A stretch of 64,000 bases of DNA, from positions 62,001 through 126,000 of the forward strand of contig WOGZ01000065.1 of the NCBI GenBank assembly GCA_009733775.1, given 5' to 3'. The DNA is from Alectoria sarmentosa. Taxonomy: Eukaryota; Ascomycota; Lecanoromycetes; Lecanorales; Parmeliaceae. Each line of letters opens with the position of its first letter. Position 1 is the stretch's first letter. Shown in pieces: positions 9,621 through 20,794 of this stretch. The notes beneath the pieces were generated by a model, which worked only from the letters and a program-made list of their open reading frames with translations, was not told the origin of the DNA and made no database searches. The position numbers and the translations under genes were made by a program.

Positions 9621-12482
9621 ATGCCTTCATTTTTGCGCGAAGAGAATGGGAACGCAAAGCAACAGACATACGGAGACGGGAAGGCACCGAAGACCAATGG
9701 TCTCTTGGACGGAGATAATGCTGATGATGCGTTTCGCCATGTTTCACAGCCTCAGCAGGACATATTGCAATTGCACGGGCCTCGACAGAAATATCGCCTT
9801 GAAAAGGCGGGCGAGATACCGGAAATTCAATCAGATCGGGAAATCTTGGTACAAGTAAGGAGAATGTCTGGAATGCGAGAAGAGAGCTGACCTTCGAAGG
9901 TACTAGCAATTGGCTTGAATCCAGTGGTAGGTGGTGCCTCCACGAGTACGTCTTTCGAATGATGCTGACTGGCAGACCAGGATTGGAAGGGCCCGTATGT
10001 ATCATCCTTCACTAATGTCGATGTGCCTAAGACTGATGCATGATACAGAGATTATGATTTCGGACTCCCTTCATTTCCGTGGGTCAATGGGCGAGACTTT
10101 GCAGGTATCGTCGTCAAGACTTCCAAGGAGAGCTCTAGGGTCAAAGCTGGTGATGTAGTGCGTTTGCCTCATTGAAGGGGGCTTAAAGTGGGAGCTGACG
10201 CATGAATAAGGTGTTCGGCCCATCCACTGATTATCGAGACGTCCGTAAAGCCGCATATCAAGAATACTTGGTGACGACGGACTTCAACGTTGCAAGAGCG
10301 CCGGCGGAGCTGCCAGTAAACACAGGTGCTGCTATCGGAGTTGCCTTTGTAAGCGCGCTACTGGCACTGGGTATCTCTCTCGGTTTCAATTACGCCAACA
10401 TCACGGGAACATCCGAAGGCCCTGATCTGCTTAGTCTTCTCCGAGCTTTGGACCAAGATGAGATTCCAGAAGACATTCGAGAAGAATGTTTTGGAGGTAT
10501 CAAGGATGCGGAACGTCCGCAGAAAGGGGATTGGTTTGCTATTTGGGGTGGTAAGTTCACTGCTGCTGTGATTGGATTCATTCTGATGAGACAGCTTCAT
10601 CGAGTACCGGGTCAATGGCACTCCAGCTTGCCAAACTAACAGGTCTGAGAGTTGTATGTGTGGCGGATGTTGTCAGGCATGGATCTCGACTCATCGATTT
10701 AGGCGCAGATGTCCTGGTTGACAGGCAAGACCCCTCGCGAGCCGTTGAGATCATCCGTAGCGTGACGAAAGGAGAACTACGCTTTGCTCTGGACACCGTG
10801 GGGAAGGAAACGGCAACACAACTCCAACAAAGCTTTCAACGTTCTCTAGGAGACAAACAGGCGCATTTGGTAGGCTTGACCGGGCTGCCCAAGGTGAGGC
10901 TTCCAGGTGTCAAGCACCATAGCGTACCCATCAAAGTCTTCCATAGTGTACCGTCCTTGGGGGAGAGCGCCATGCGCTGGTTGGAACGGCTTCTGGTGAC
11001 AAAGGGGCTTGAACCTCCCAATGTTGCTCTTGCAGATGGAGGGCTAGAAGGTATCAATGAAGCCCTCGACAAATTGAGAAATGGAACGGTATCTGCAAAA
11101 CGCATCGTTGTCCCAATAGGGAGCAAATCAAATATCGAACCAAATGGACATATTACGACCGAAGGGACGACACAGGAGGATAAAGGAAAATTTGGCAACC
11201 TCGACTATGCGGACAAGCTGAACGCAGACCCTTCACGTATCAAATTTGCGTGAGCACTTTCCAGTAAGAGCCCGAATAACACTGATCTTGTGCATGTATA
11301 GCTACTGGGTACCAAACGTCTCGGGAGGTTTGGTTATCTCCAAGATCGAACAAAGGACTGGGTGGTCCTTCGAACAGAACGTGGAATACGCTAAGACCGC
11401 GGAGAGAGTCGGCTTCGAGTACGCTTTGACCCAGATCAGATTCATGGCGGGTTACGGAGCTGGTACATTTTGTTTTCCTTCTAGGCCATTAGAAGCTGAC
11501 AATCTTGCAAGAGAACCAACACGAATCCGTCTCGTTTTCTCAGGCACTACTCCATTTCACAGAGCGTCTGATCGTGATGGCAGCCTTGCTTCCCGGGCCA
11601 TGGAACCCAGCCATCGCCGCAAAACAGATTGCTAGCATCGACAATTACAGTAAGGGACGCGTTGCCGTCAACGTCGTGTCCGGATGGTTTAAGCAGGAGT
11701 TCACGTCGATAGGCCAATGGTGGCTCGATCACGCGGAGAGATACCGACGGAGCCGAGAGTTCATAGCCTGCTTGAAAGGCATCTGGACACAAGACCAGTT
11801 CAATTTCAAAGGCGACTTCTACCAGTTCCACGATTATCCTCTCATGCCGAAGCCAATTGCAAGGCCAGGCCGTCCGTATCCTGAGATCTTCCAGGGTGGA
11901 AACTCTGTGGACGCAAGAGAGAATGCTGCCACTGTATCCGACTACTACTTCATGAATGGCAACACCCTAGAGGGCTTCCAGACCCAGATTGCAGATGTCA
12001 AGGAGCGCGCGGAGAAGCACGGCCGAGCTGGCGAGATTAAGTTCGCTGTGAATGGATTCGTCATTGCTCGAGAGACGGAGGAAGAAGCAATCAGAGTGCT
12101 GCAAGAGATCCAAGGCAAGGCAAACAAGGAGGCGGTCGGGGCATTTGCGGATGCGGTGCAGAATGCTGGTGCCTCAACAGCCAACAAGACAGGCATGTGG
12201 GCGAACTCCAAATTCGAGGATCTTGTGCAATACAACGATGGCTTCAAGACCAAGCTTATTGGCACCCCGGAGCAGATCGCCGACCGTATTTTGCTCCTCA
12301 AGTCCCTCGGTATCAATATTCTCTTGGTTGCCTTCCTTCACTATGACGACGAAATCCAGCAATTTGGAGAGCAGGTCCTGCCACTTGTACGCAAGCTGGA
12401 GGCCGATGGCCGTGGGAATGATGAGGCATTCGAAATTTCGCTCACAGGCGACGTGTATAGGGAGAAGAAGGACAAAGAGTAA
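9621..12482 (+). CDS. Fused zinc-less MDR oxidoreductase + SfnG-type dimethyl-sulfone monooxygenase
   Basis: Two enzymes in one reading frame. Exons 9621..9854, 9900..9926, 9981..9994 (14 nt), 10049..10157, 10211..10550, 10595..11249, 11302..11462 and 11512..12482; product 836 aa. Residues about 60-430 are a quinone-oxidoreductase-like MDR domain: IGLNPVDWKGP, FPWVNGRDFAG, KAGDVVFGP, and the cofactor loop WGASSSTGSMALQLAK. After a short Thr/Glu-rich linker, residues about 443-815 match SfnG, the FMNH2-dependent dimethyl-sulfone monooxygenase: LDYADKLNADPSRIKFAYWV, VSGGLVISKIEQRT, AGYGAENQHESVSF, LLPGPWNPAIAAKQIA, VNVVSGWFKQEF, FKGDFYQFHDY, EIFQGGNS, FEDLVQYNDGFKTKLIGTPE. No ATG in this frame lies between the MDR Rossmann half and the SfnG N-terminus, and the 52-bp intron at 11250..11301 falls inside the SfnG start, so a separate SfnG gene is unlikely. 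Whether the MDR part supplies reduced flavin is unknown. Confidence 0.85.
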
Positions 12483-13904
12483 CTAGATTTTACCAGATGA
12501 CTGGCAGCGTTTTTTGGCAGTCTTCATGTGATTAACTTGCGTGTTCCAGGATTTGTCCTCATGCAACTTACAGGGTCCGCAGCGGTTATATTTCATTAGT
12601 ACACTAAGCGCGAAGGTATGCGGTCTTGGAGAAATATTTCTGTAAATCGAGTACATGAATGAGAGATGAGAGAGGGAGGGAGGGAACTTCGAGGGAAAGG
12701 CCTGGAGTGCTTACGTAAGGTTTCATTGGGATCTAACATCGACACTAGCTTTATGAGAATTAGCACCTTAGATCTTTTTCACCTCTGGCTCACGCTGCCT
12801 GTTCCCAATCACAGCGACCAAGAGCCCCGGGCGTGGATTCACCTGGCTGGGCCTTAAATGCCTGTGAAGCTCCTCGGGGTGTCCAGTATGATTTAATCAA
12901 TCAATCAATCAATCAATCACAGGGACCAGATCATAGGACCACGAAGTCCAAAAGCCTCCAACTCAGCAACTACATATTATAATCCTCCAATAAACCCTAC
13001 GGTTTTGAAGTACTGCGCCGTTGATGTACACCTGCTAAGCATCAGGTCCACATTTTCGCAACCTTGTTATTTTCCTCTGTCGACACGTTTGGCTGGGTCC
13101 TGAGACCGGCGTCCTTTATAAAAGCCTTGATTTAGGTGTCGGCTGTAATTACTTGCACCTGAAAAAGCGGTCATTCCATTCAGACCTTATGCTCCAGCCT
13201 TGCTCTCCTGTTCCTGATTGCCGTCTTTCTTTTGTCTCCAATAAGTCACTGAAAATCACCTACTTGTCTTCGGTCGCTTTGTTGACAATTCCAGCACATT
13301 CCCTTTGGTCATTTTCCAGCGCTGTGGCGTTTCTCTCGGCAAATCTTAAGAATTTAGCGAGTTACTGCCTGTCCTGTAAGCTAGTCGATTGATCGCATGC
13401 GTTCGCGATTGACCGAAGTTCAATTTGACCGCAATATTTACGCCTAACGCCGACATCAATGGGTAAGCGAAGCGGATCGGTATCGATGCAGTCTTCTAGG
13501 TCCCGTGATGGTCTGAAGCTCGAAATCCAGGTTACAACCCGCAATATCTTGTAGATGATGTATGTTGAAGGTCTTGATGACCTATTTGGGGAACGGAAGG
13601 TGATGCCATTGGGGGTCGATCTTGTCAAGCAGCCCTATGGCACTCAAGGTATCATTATTATTGATTCATGTTTCCCGAACAGAACGAATGGCCGCGGTTC
13701 GATTTTCCTAGCTTAGCTTGGCGTGTTTCCAAACGCGAATCATGCCATCCTGCTTTGCCTTCGCATCAGCTATACATGCAGGTCAAGCGCTGCACGATGG
13801 GACCATCTCATGCAAAGAATATGGTCTCAAATTTTGTCATGGCCAGGGTTCATTGTCGACGCTAATGGCCTATACTCGCCGCCTGAGAAATGTTACCAAG
13901 CGAT
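12483..13904. other. Intergenic, with an AATC microsatellite
   Basis: 1.4 kb between the ends of two convergent genes. It contains a tetranucleotide run (AATC, about six units) at about 12895-12919. Other frames are short and start at non-ATG codons. No gene recognised. Confidence 0.5.
12895..12919. repeat. (AATC)n microsatellite
   Basis: About six consecutive AATC units, seen directly. Confidence 0.9.
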
Positions 13905-15172
13905 TCAATTTGCACCAATGAAGACAGTGTAAAGAAAATATCGCCGTGATCTCCTACCACAAGAAGTCAGGTCCAGTCGATTCACAAGATCACTCAGCGA
14001 ACAGTAAACTTACCCAGTCCCCTAAAGTTGCCAGTTCTCCTGTCTCTGGCACACCTCGCAAACGTCGCTTCTGCAGCCCCCCAGATACTGTACCAAGAGG
14101 CATAGTCTGCTCTACCCGTGGAGAATAGCCGGAGGAGACATGCATCACCTGTTAGTCTTTGTCAGACGGCTTACAGACCGGAGAATATATCCAGAATCAT
14201 TTTACCTGAGGTGATCAGCTGAGGAAGGGGTTCTTGGACACCGGGTACTCTTTCTGGACCAAACAGTACCTTCGCTGCCGACGCTGGCATGTTCTCTAAG
14301 AGAGCTCCACACGAAGCTGTATGAGTGAAGGTTTCGGCCCTACCGCATTGGATGTTTGGCTTGTATGTACTGAGGGTCACAGCGAGGTTGTTATCGCCGC
14401 CTAGGGTTGGATTTAGCTTTGATCAAGACGGGACTTATAGCCAACAATGGTTTCCTCGGACGCGATCGTGGTCAGACTGACCGATGTTAGTTGCAATACC
14501 ACCTTCACTAAATGATTTCGGAGTTAGAATGTCTCTTTTTGGGATCAGATGAGTCACGAAACGCGTGCTGGGAGTTTTCAGGACGTATCAGGAAGACATG
14601 GCTCGGAAAAGACAACTCACGACTGACCACCTGCCGCACACTGCAAGCTCAGAGCAGTCGCGGCAATTTTAACCTGACTAAGACTCGCGCGGGCGGTGAG
14701 GCCATCTCCATGGATAACAGTCCGGATGACACATTCGGCCTTGTCTATCAAGTTGGAGAAGTCAGCGAACTACAAGCCCAAAGTATCACTGCCAAATTTC
14801 TTCCATCACTCTTTATGACTCACCGCCGAACACTGCGAATGGAAGAGGGAAGACATCGCCTGGCAGACCTGTGTGCCGCTCTCCCCAAATTGTCTGACCT
14901 ATATCGGGGACGATGGCTTGTGCTGCACCCTGGCAGTCGGCGATGTTTGGATTGAACCCGTAGAGAGCTCCGTTACAATCTATACTCATGGAATTCTGGG
15001 CAGAAGTATTTGAGGCGGAAGTGCTGATCGATACATCTGACGCGAAGGCCGCATCTATGAGATTTGCCGACACAGATTGCCTCGGGGCGTTTCCACTCGT
15101 TATCTGCAGCGGCTTTGCTAAGATTGCAACAGCACAGAGCGACAGGAAGCTGAAGACATGGTAAAGGAACAT
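13905..15172 (-). CDS. Secreted protein of unknown function, fungal-specific family
   Basis: Function unknown. Six exons: complement(13905..13954, 14014..14148, 14206..14400, 14482..14507, 14621..14744, 14824..15172), introns 57-113 bp; product 292 aa. The phases close in every case, which supports the structure. The N-terminus (MFLYHVFSFLSLCAVAILAK) is a signal peptide. Later segments resemble a widespread conserved secreted family of Pezizomycotina: ATNIGGDNNLAVTLSTY, NIQCG, GALLENMPAS, FGPE, and near the end FSTGRADYASWYSIW and FRGLGDHGDIFFTL. Several cysteines are spread through the mature part, so disulfides are likely. An upstream in-frame ATG at 15193 would add seven residues before the signal peptide; 15172 gives the better signal. 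Confidence 0.75.
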
Positions 15173-18029
15173 GATCGACAGGGGCTGTGGCATGGGAGAT
15201 TGAAACACGAAAGTTTCGTGATTTTGGATTGCCTCAATCCGACAGAACGGTAGAGACTGGAAATGAGACTGCAAGACAACACAGCTTGGGGTCAAGGTGA
15301 CATTCGCTAGTCGAGATCGTGATCCCGATAAGCGGCAAGCGACTGGTCTGTTTGTATGCGCCATCTTTCTGGCTCATGTTAACAGAGTCAAAGCCGACAT
15401 TCGATGCGCTTATCAGCCAGTTGGAATCAATGTCATTTTCAAGGACCGTAACTTTGATGGAACGGAGGCTAATATACTCAGCTGCCAAATCCTCAATACA
15501 TTCGCTGCGTTGCTACCAATTGTTGGAACAGTTGGATGGCAAGGCGTCATGCCTTGGCAATAGCAGCATTCTGGCAACATTAATATGCCAGCAATGTATC
15601 ATCATGACAAGCTTCTTATCGAGTGGTGGAAAGCTGTCTTTTCCCCATGTCATCTTGGCCGTCTGTGAACAGGTTGCCAAGACACTCTGCCTTCCCAATT
15701 TTCATAGAATTTGCCATGTCCTCACGAGCTATCAGACACAGTGATGCCATGAAGTCCTAAAAAGGCCAAGATGTACACCACGGGCGAAAGACGTTGCGGA
15801 TGCAGAGTCCACTATATCAAAGGGCATCCTCAGAAATCACCACCTCGGCCTTCTCGCTCCCTTGGCGCTGATGTAGCTTGGCTGAGCAGGAATCTCGTCA
15901 GTCTCCAGCTGCGAGTTGCCAACCAGGCGCCATCCTCTTGGTGCCGGCTGCGTAAGTGCCTCGCATGCCCTCGGACCATAGTCTTGATAGCCCTGCTCCT
16001 GCTGTTGGCTGCGTAGATTGCCTCGCCTGTGTCCATGGGCCATAGTCTTGACGGCGTTGCCTCCTGCTGTTGGCTGCTTAGTAGCCTCCCTTTCCTCCGG
16101 TGGGAGGCCAATTAGCGGATGGAAAAAGGGGGTTTCGGGTAGCAGAAAGGCGTTCGTCGAGCTATTTACCGCGCTTCGCTTCCAATCCGCCACCACTCTC
16201 CATAAATCTGTCCCCCAGTTTCACTTCATCCAGGACTGGAGCAGTCAGACAGGATTGAAGAATAGTGAGCACGGTCAGCATATCGATACATGAAAAGACC
16301 GAAATTTTCAACACGTAATGATTGGAGATGGCTCTTGGTGTGATGGACGAACCGACGTCAGGGCTCGGTAGCCTTGTCCGTAACATGACCCAATCAGGAG
16401 TCGGCGTCGCCGTGTCCGCTCCTTGCCCAGCCGCAAAGCCGTGTAGCCGTAGCGCCGTGGCATCCATGATGCTGATCAGACGAGTATGTGGAAATTCCTT
16501 GCGAAATGAGATAGAATAGCTCGGAAGCCACTGCTTGGAGATGCAAATTTGGAGACTAGTTTTTCGACTGATATCAAGACATTATTAAGTCCTTACGTTT
16601 TCCTTTTACCTAGACTCTTTTCGAAGATGGTACGTACAGATGGAAATTGGAAGTTTAATGTAAGAAAAGTGCCCGTATCTCGAGAGCGTACGATGATAGT
16701 CGGCAAGAAGATCAGCTCTTAGTCTTGCGTAAAAGAGATATCATTGTGCATTGCAGATTCATTTTTAGAAGCGCTCGATATCCGCTGATACCCACACCGC
16801 TGATCGACAGTCTAATGACCGTTCAAAGGCCTTTTGGCCGTGAACACTGCCACTGTCGGAATTGCGAAGGGGCCATGATGTATCTTACACGGCAGAGCCA
16901 GTCAACAACCAAACAAGAAGTAGATGCGAGGACAAGGGATGCACCCCAACCCGAGATTACAGAAATGTCAAGATGTCAGTCGGAAGTATGGAGCAAAATC
17001 ATTGGTTGCGCAACGAGGCATTTTCTTGCAGGAGGCCTAAGAGCAACAAGGAAGGTATAGACTGCGCACAGCCGCCCAGCGATCAGCCTTTCAATTTCTG
17101 ACTCGTAAGAAGGTATCTCGGAGCGGGCCTGTGGGTTCGAGTGGGTTCGAGTGGGTTCCTGGCTGTGGTGTTTTTGGGGGGTGGTGGGGGGGGGGAAGGG
17201 GGGTAGCAAGATTATCGTCTTGGCCGTCATCGTCCTTGAGAGTAGATCTCCTGTCGGCGGGTCTGGCTGGCTCCACGCTCTTCGGAGCATTTTTAGAACG
17301 GGTTTTCCCGCCATCGCGGAATTCTGTGACAAAGGCAAAAGCTACTCGAATTTTCATTCTTGGACCTCAAGGTGCGGATCTATCTTCTTATTGTAAGAAA
17401 GATAGATTGCACGCGATGGCCAATCATGTAAAGATTCAAGGTCCCTTCCCATGAAGCATCAGCCTAAGACTCTTTACTAGGTAGCTACCTACGCATATCT
17501 TGCCTTTGCCTTCGACTAAGGTATCCCGTAAGTGGCCACGAGGCGAGCCCTGCAGCAAGGTTCTATCCGCCGCCTCGGTGCTTGGTGTCCTCCATACCTC
17601 CATATAACTAAAGTACAAACCCCACAATATTGTATTCCGTTTCATCTTTTCCTTTTTAAATATCCAGCAGCAGTAGCAAGGGCGTCAGTTCTTCATCACT
17701 TTGGTTGCATTTCCAGTCGTAAGACTTGGGCGCCATATGTGGTAAGGCTGGCCACTCTGCTCGCTCCGCCCTTGTCCTCTAACACCCTTGACCGCTCTCT
17801 TACATTGACTATTTAATCCTCTCACTGAATCTCCTCCTCTTCTTCCTCATCGCTTCACACCTTCTTCTTGACAGCGTCACTTTAATAGCGCGTACCTCGC
17901 ACGAGCTTGGCGTCCACCAACGCCGCCTCCTCCATCGCGCCGAAGCCCCACGCTTGGCCCCCCCCACGTCCTTAAGCCCCACCAAGAGCCTGATCTCCAC
18001 AATTGCACCACAGCTCACCTTGGTCGGCC
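15173..18029. other. Long gene-free region
   Basis: 2.86 kb without a convincing gene on either strand. Frames up to about 140 codons exist (for example 15319-15744 on +) but begin at non-ATG codons and show no domain. It holds a degenerate tandem repeat at 15946-16086, a short triplicated GGGTTCGAGT unit near 17131-17156 and a G-rich tract near 17177-17205. The last few hundred bases must include the copper-fist promoter, with pyrimidine-rich stretches at 17817-17870. Confidence 0.5.
15946..16086. repeat. Degenerate 61-65 bp tandem repeat
   Basis: Units starting GGCTGCGTA at 15946 and 16007 and GGCTGCTTA at 16072 share GCCTCGC, CCATAGTCTTGA and the closing CTCCTGCTGTT. Two full units and the start of a third; spacing is 61 then 65 bp. 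No coding frame explains it. Confidence 0.7.
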
Positions 18030-19616
18030 ATGTTGATTGACGGCGAAAAATTCGCTTGCGATGCATGTGTAAGAGGCCACCGAGTCAGCACCTGTCAGCA
18101 CTCGGGTGAGTTTCCGAGCTCTCCCTCTCTCCATCTCTGAGAGAGAGAGCCTTGCCATGGGCGCTTGCTGACAGTGGCCCAAGACCGACAACTTACACAC
18201 ATCAACAAGAAGGGTCGTCCTGTCTCACAATGCCCACACTGCAGAGGTCTTCGCAAGGCTCGTGCCTCACACGTACAATGCGAATGTGGAGCCAAGCCCC
18301 ACAGCAAGGACGAATGCAACGATATCGAAGGCTTGGCCGAGTTCCAATCGGACGCAGCGTCCGATCCTGGTGCACAAGACCAAAAACAATGCTGCTGTAG
18401 TCATGGAGCACGATGCACTTGCGCTATCAAGAAGGAGTACCTGGAGTCCGTGCCGGAAATCGACATGCCTCTTGTACCACCAACAAGGTCCACAAGCTCT
18501 CGAAAACCTCGTTTGCTCAAAGCCGATTCGGAAAACTCTTTGACCGTCTTTACGAATGGGCATCATAAGCCGGTACACAAACACAACGATTCGGCTCACC
18601 ACTGCGGGTTGCCCTACAAGATCCCGATTCCCCACAGCGTACCTGGCAACGATGCAGCTCGACGCTCAACTGACAGCTTGCCCCTGATTAGAAAAAAAGA
18701 GGAGGCGCACTCTCAGCTGCACGATTCAATTTCGAGCGCCCAGCAGGACGTGAGACGCGTCAGGTCCGAACATGGATCACCAGAGCGAAGCGCTGCCCGG
18801 TATCGGGACAGTAATGGTGACCTGCCACCTTTGGATCTATCTTATGCTGGATTCGAGAGTGTTCAGGGCCAGTATCCTGAAGACTACTCTCAATCGCCAA
18901 GAGCTTTCGAAAACTACTACTCTACGTCGCAAGAAGAACTGCCAGCACTATCAGCTGGTATGAATATGCCTACAGTGGACTGGTCCGCCGTGGACCTGCC
19001 TTTAGATGGGGCATACTCCGCAACATACAGTCAACCGCCATCATACGCGAGCTTTGAACACAGCAATGTCGGTCAGCAAGGTCTGACAACCTCATCTTCA
19101 GGCGAGCTCTCCGAGGTCGATGATTACATCTCCCACAACCCTCGTGGTCAATCCCTTAGGCCTGGTATTGCTTCTACTTCGGCCGAGGAGCTCAATCACA
19201 AATCCATCGATTCTTCTTCAGCTGAATCGCTCACCTACAGCCTCACGAGCTCTCCACCTTATCCTGCAGCTTCTTCGTCCTTTCCAAATCTGGCGCCCAC
19301 ATCCCTGCTGTCTTCAAAAAATCTCGATGACCGCGACATGACCAATTTTATCGGCACCACAGCCTCTCCAACCGAATTTGAAGAACCGATTGCAGGGATG
19401 CCCTTGCGCTCCGAGGCATTCGCAAAGCACGGATTCACAGTGCACGACGCGCAGAAGTTGGCACACCCGGAGACGCCAACGGAAGCCATGGGAGGGCTGA
19501 AACTGCCACCGCGCATGGATGACAGAGACCATGTCTGGGCCAAGCACTTTGACTCCTCAGAAGACTCTCTGGGACCGGAGTGTAAAGTGGAGGATGACGA
19601 TGGATGGGAGCAATAA
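18030..19616 (+). CDS. Copper-fist transcription factor (Mac1/Cuf1/GRISEA type)
   Basis: Copper-responsive DNA-binding regulator. Exons 18030..18105 and 18184..19616 (78-bp intron); product 502 aa. The copper fist occupies residues 1-40 and just beyond: MLIDGEKFACDACVRGHRV, CQHSD, INKKGRPVSQCPHCRGLRKA, CECG. It contains the Zn-binding cysteines and the KGRP minor-groove motif. A single cysteine cluster, CCCSHGARCTC at residues 95-105, is the copper-sensing motif of nutritional copper regulators, which activate uptake genes when copper is scarce. The rest is Ser/Pro-rich and probably disordered. Because only one CxC-type cluster is visible, I favour the copper-uptake (Mac1/GRISEA) group over the metallothionein-activating Ace1 group. 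Confidence 0.9.
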
Positions 19617-20099
19617 CATCTCTAGTGGGGCGGGATGCCTGTTGGCGATGAAGGTACGAATTACGATACTCGCTTGCAATTGTGTTTGATCGTGTACATA
19701 GATATCGAGCATGCATTGCTTGCATTACGTGGCATTCATGCTTAGAGGCTTACGATTAAAAACGAGGGCACTGTGCGCAACTTGGGCTTGATGATTGTGA
19801 CTGCATTGAAAGGTATTCATCGATATCTGCCTGCACGCTCTAATCCACATCGAGCATCAATGACTGAGCCAAACAAGAAGCGTGCTTTCCTGCGTCCAGC
19901 ACACGCCACCAAACAACCATCCCCGACCAATAAGAAGGGTATCTAAGCTATGAAAAAAGGCGCATCCAACCACTCATTAAGTGAACCAACAGCCATCACA
20001 AGACCACCTGCTATCCATCAACCCAGCATAATCAAGCACCTATCCACTCTTCATCCTGCCTCACCTCCCACGTCCCCCTTGCCCTTTCCCTCCACCTGC
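19617..20099. other. Intergenic between convergent genes
   Basis: 483 bp holding the 3' ends of the copper-fist gene and the small membrane protein. C-rich near 20060-20150. No gene seen. Confidence 0.5.
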
Positions 20100-20479
20100 C
20101 TAAGACCTCTTCGCCCCCCCTGTAATCCCACCCCCCTGATTCTTCTGCCGATACGCCGAGTATCCCACATAGACCGCCACAAGGACGCCTATAATAACGA
20201 TGTTGCCTACAGAAAACAAAAAAAAAAGTCCCCGTCAGCAACCCATCGCGTCATCTACACACAACGCTCGTAACGAACAAGCAAAAGAGTAAAGTAGAGG
20301 AAGCACGAACCAAGCACGAAGCCCACCAGCCCGCTCATGAGATCGAAGATGCTAGTGATGATATCCTGCGCGAGGCCGAAGACGGATTGGAGAGCAGACA
20401 AGACGCTGTTGAGGATGCCGGCGAGGATTTCGTAGAGGGAGGAGAAGAGGTTGGAGATGCCATTTGCCAGGGAGGCCAT
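20100..20479 (-). CDS. Small hydrophobic membrane protein (hypothetical)
   Basis: Function unknown. Exons complement(20100..20206, 20311..20479), with a 104-bp intron; product 91 aa. It begins MASLANGISNLFSSLYEIL, continues as an amphipathic/hydrophobic stretch and has a membrane segment NIVIIGVLVAVYVGYSAY followed by a short basic, Gly-rich tail. Small proteins of this pattern are common in filamentous ascomycetes. The frame closes exactly through the intron, which supports it as real despite its size. It is divergent from bfr2 with 315 bp between the start codons. Confidence 0.68.
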
Positions 20480-20794
20480 GATAGTTGTTGTTTGGGGAGG
20501 GGCTATTGGGTACTGAGATACGTCTGCTAATGGTAGGATCGTTTGGTGGGAGTTGGGGTTGGGCGGACGTTTAGTAGTAGAGTGAATGGTGCCAGGGGAA
20601 TAGAAAAAATGATGTGTTTTGTTTACGGGAGCCCCCCGGATTTCTTGGTTTTTGGAACGCGGGATGACGGCGGCGCTAAAAAGAAGGGTCCTTTACCGCT
20701 AGAGGCTTTGAGCGGGTGATCGCCGCTGGTGGCCGGTGGCCGCGACGAACAAAAAAATCCCACTCGTTTCTGTGCGAATTCTTTACGTTGGCTC
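20480..20794. promoter_or_regulatory. Divergent promoter region of small membrane protein and bfr2
   Basis: 315 bp between opposed start codons. Nothing specific recognised. Confidence 0.4.

Noticed and set aside
9421..10005. Minus-strand ORF of 194 codons
   Set aside because: Lies antisense over the well-supported first exons of the MDR-SfnG gene and the divergent promoter.
15837..16196. Minus-strand ORF of 119 codons over the tandem repeat
   Set aside because: Starts at GTG rather than ATG and its sequence simply reflects the repeated DNA.
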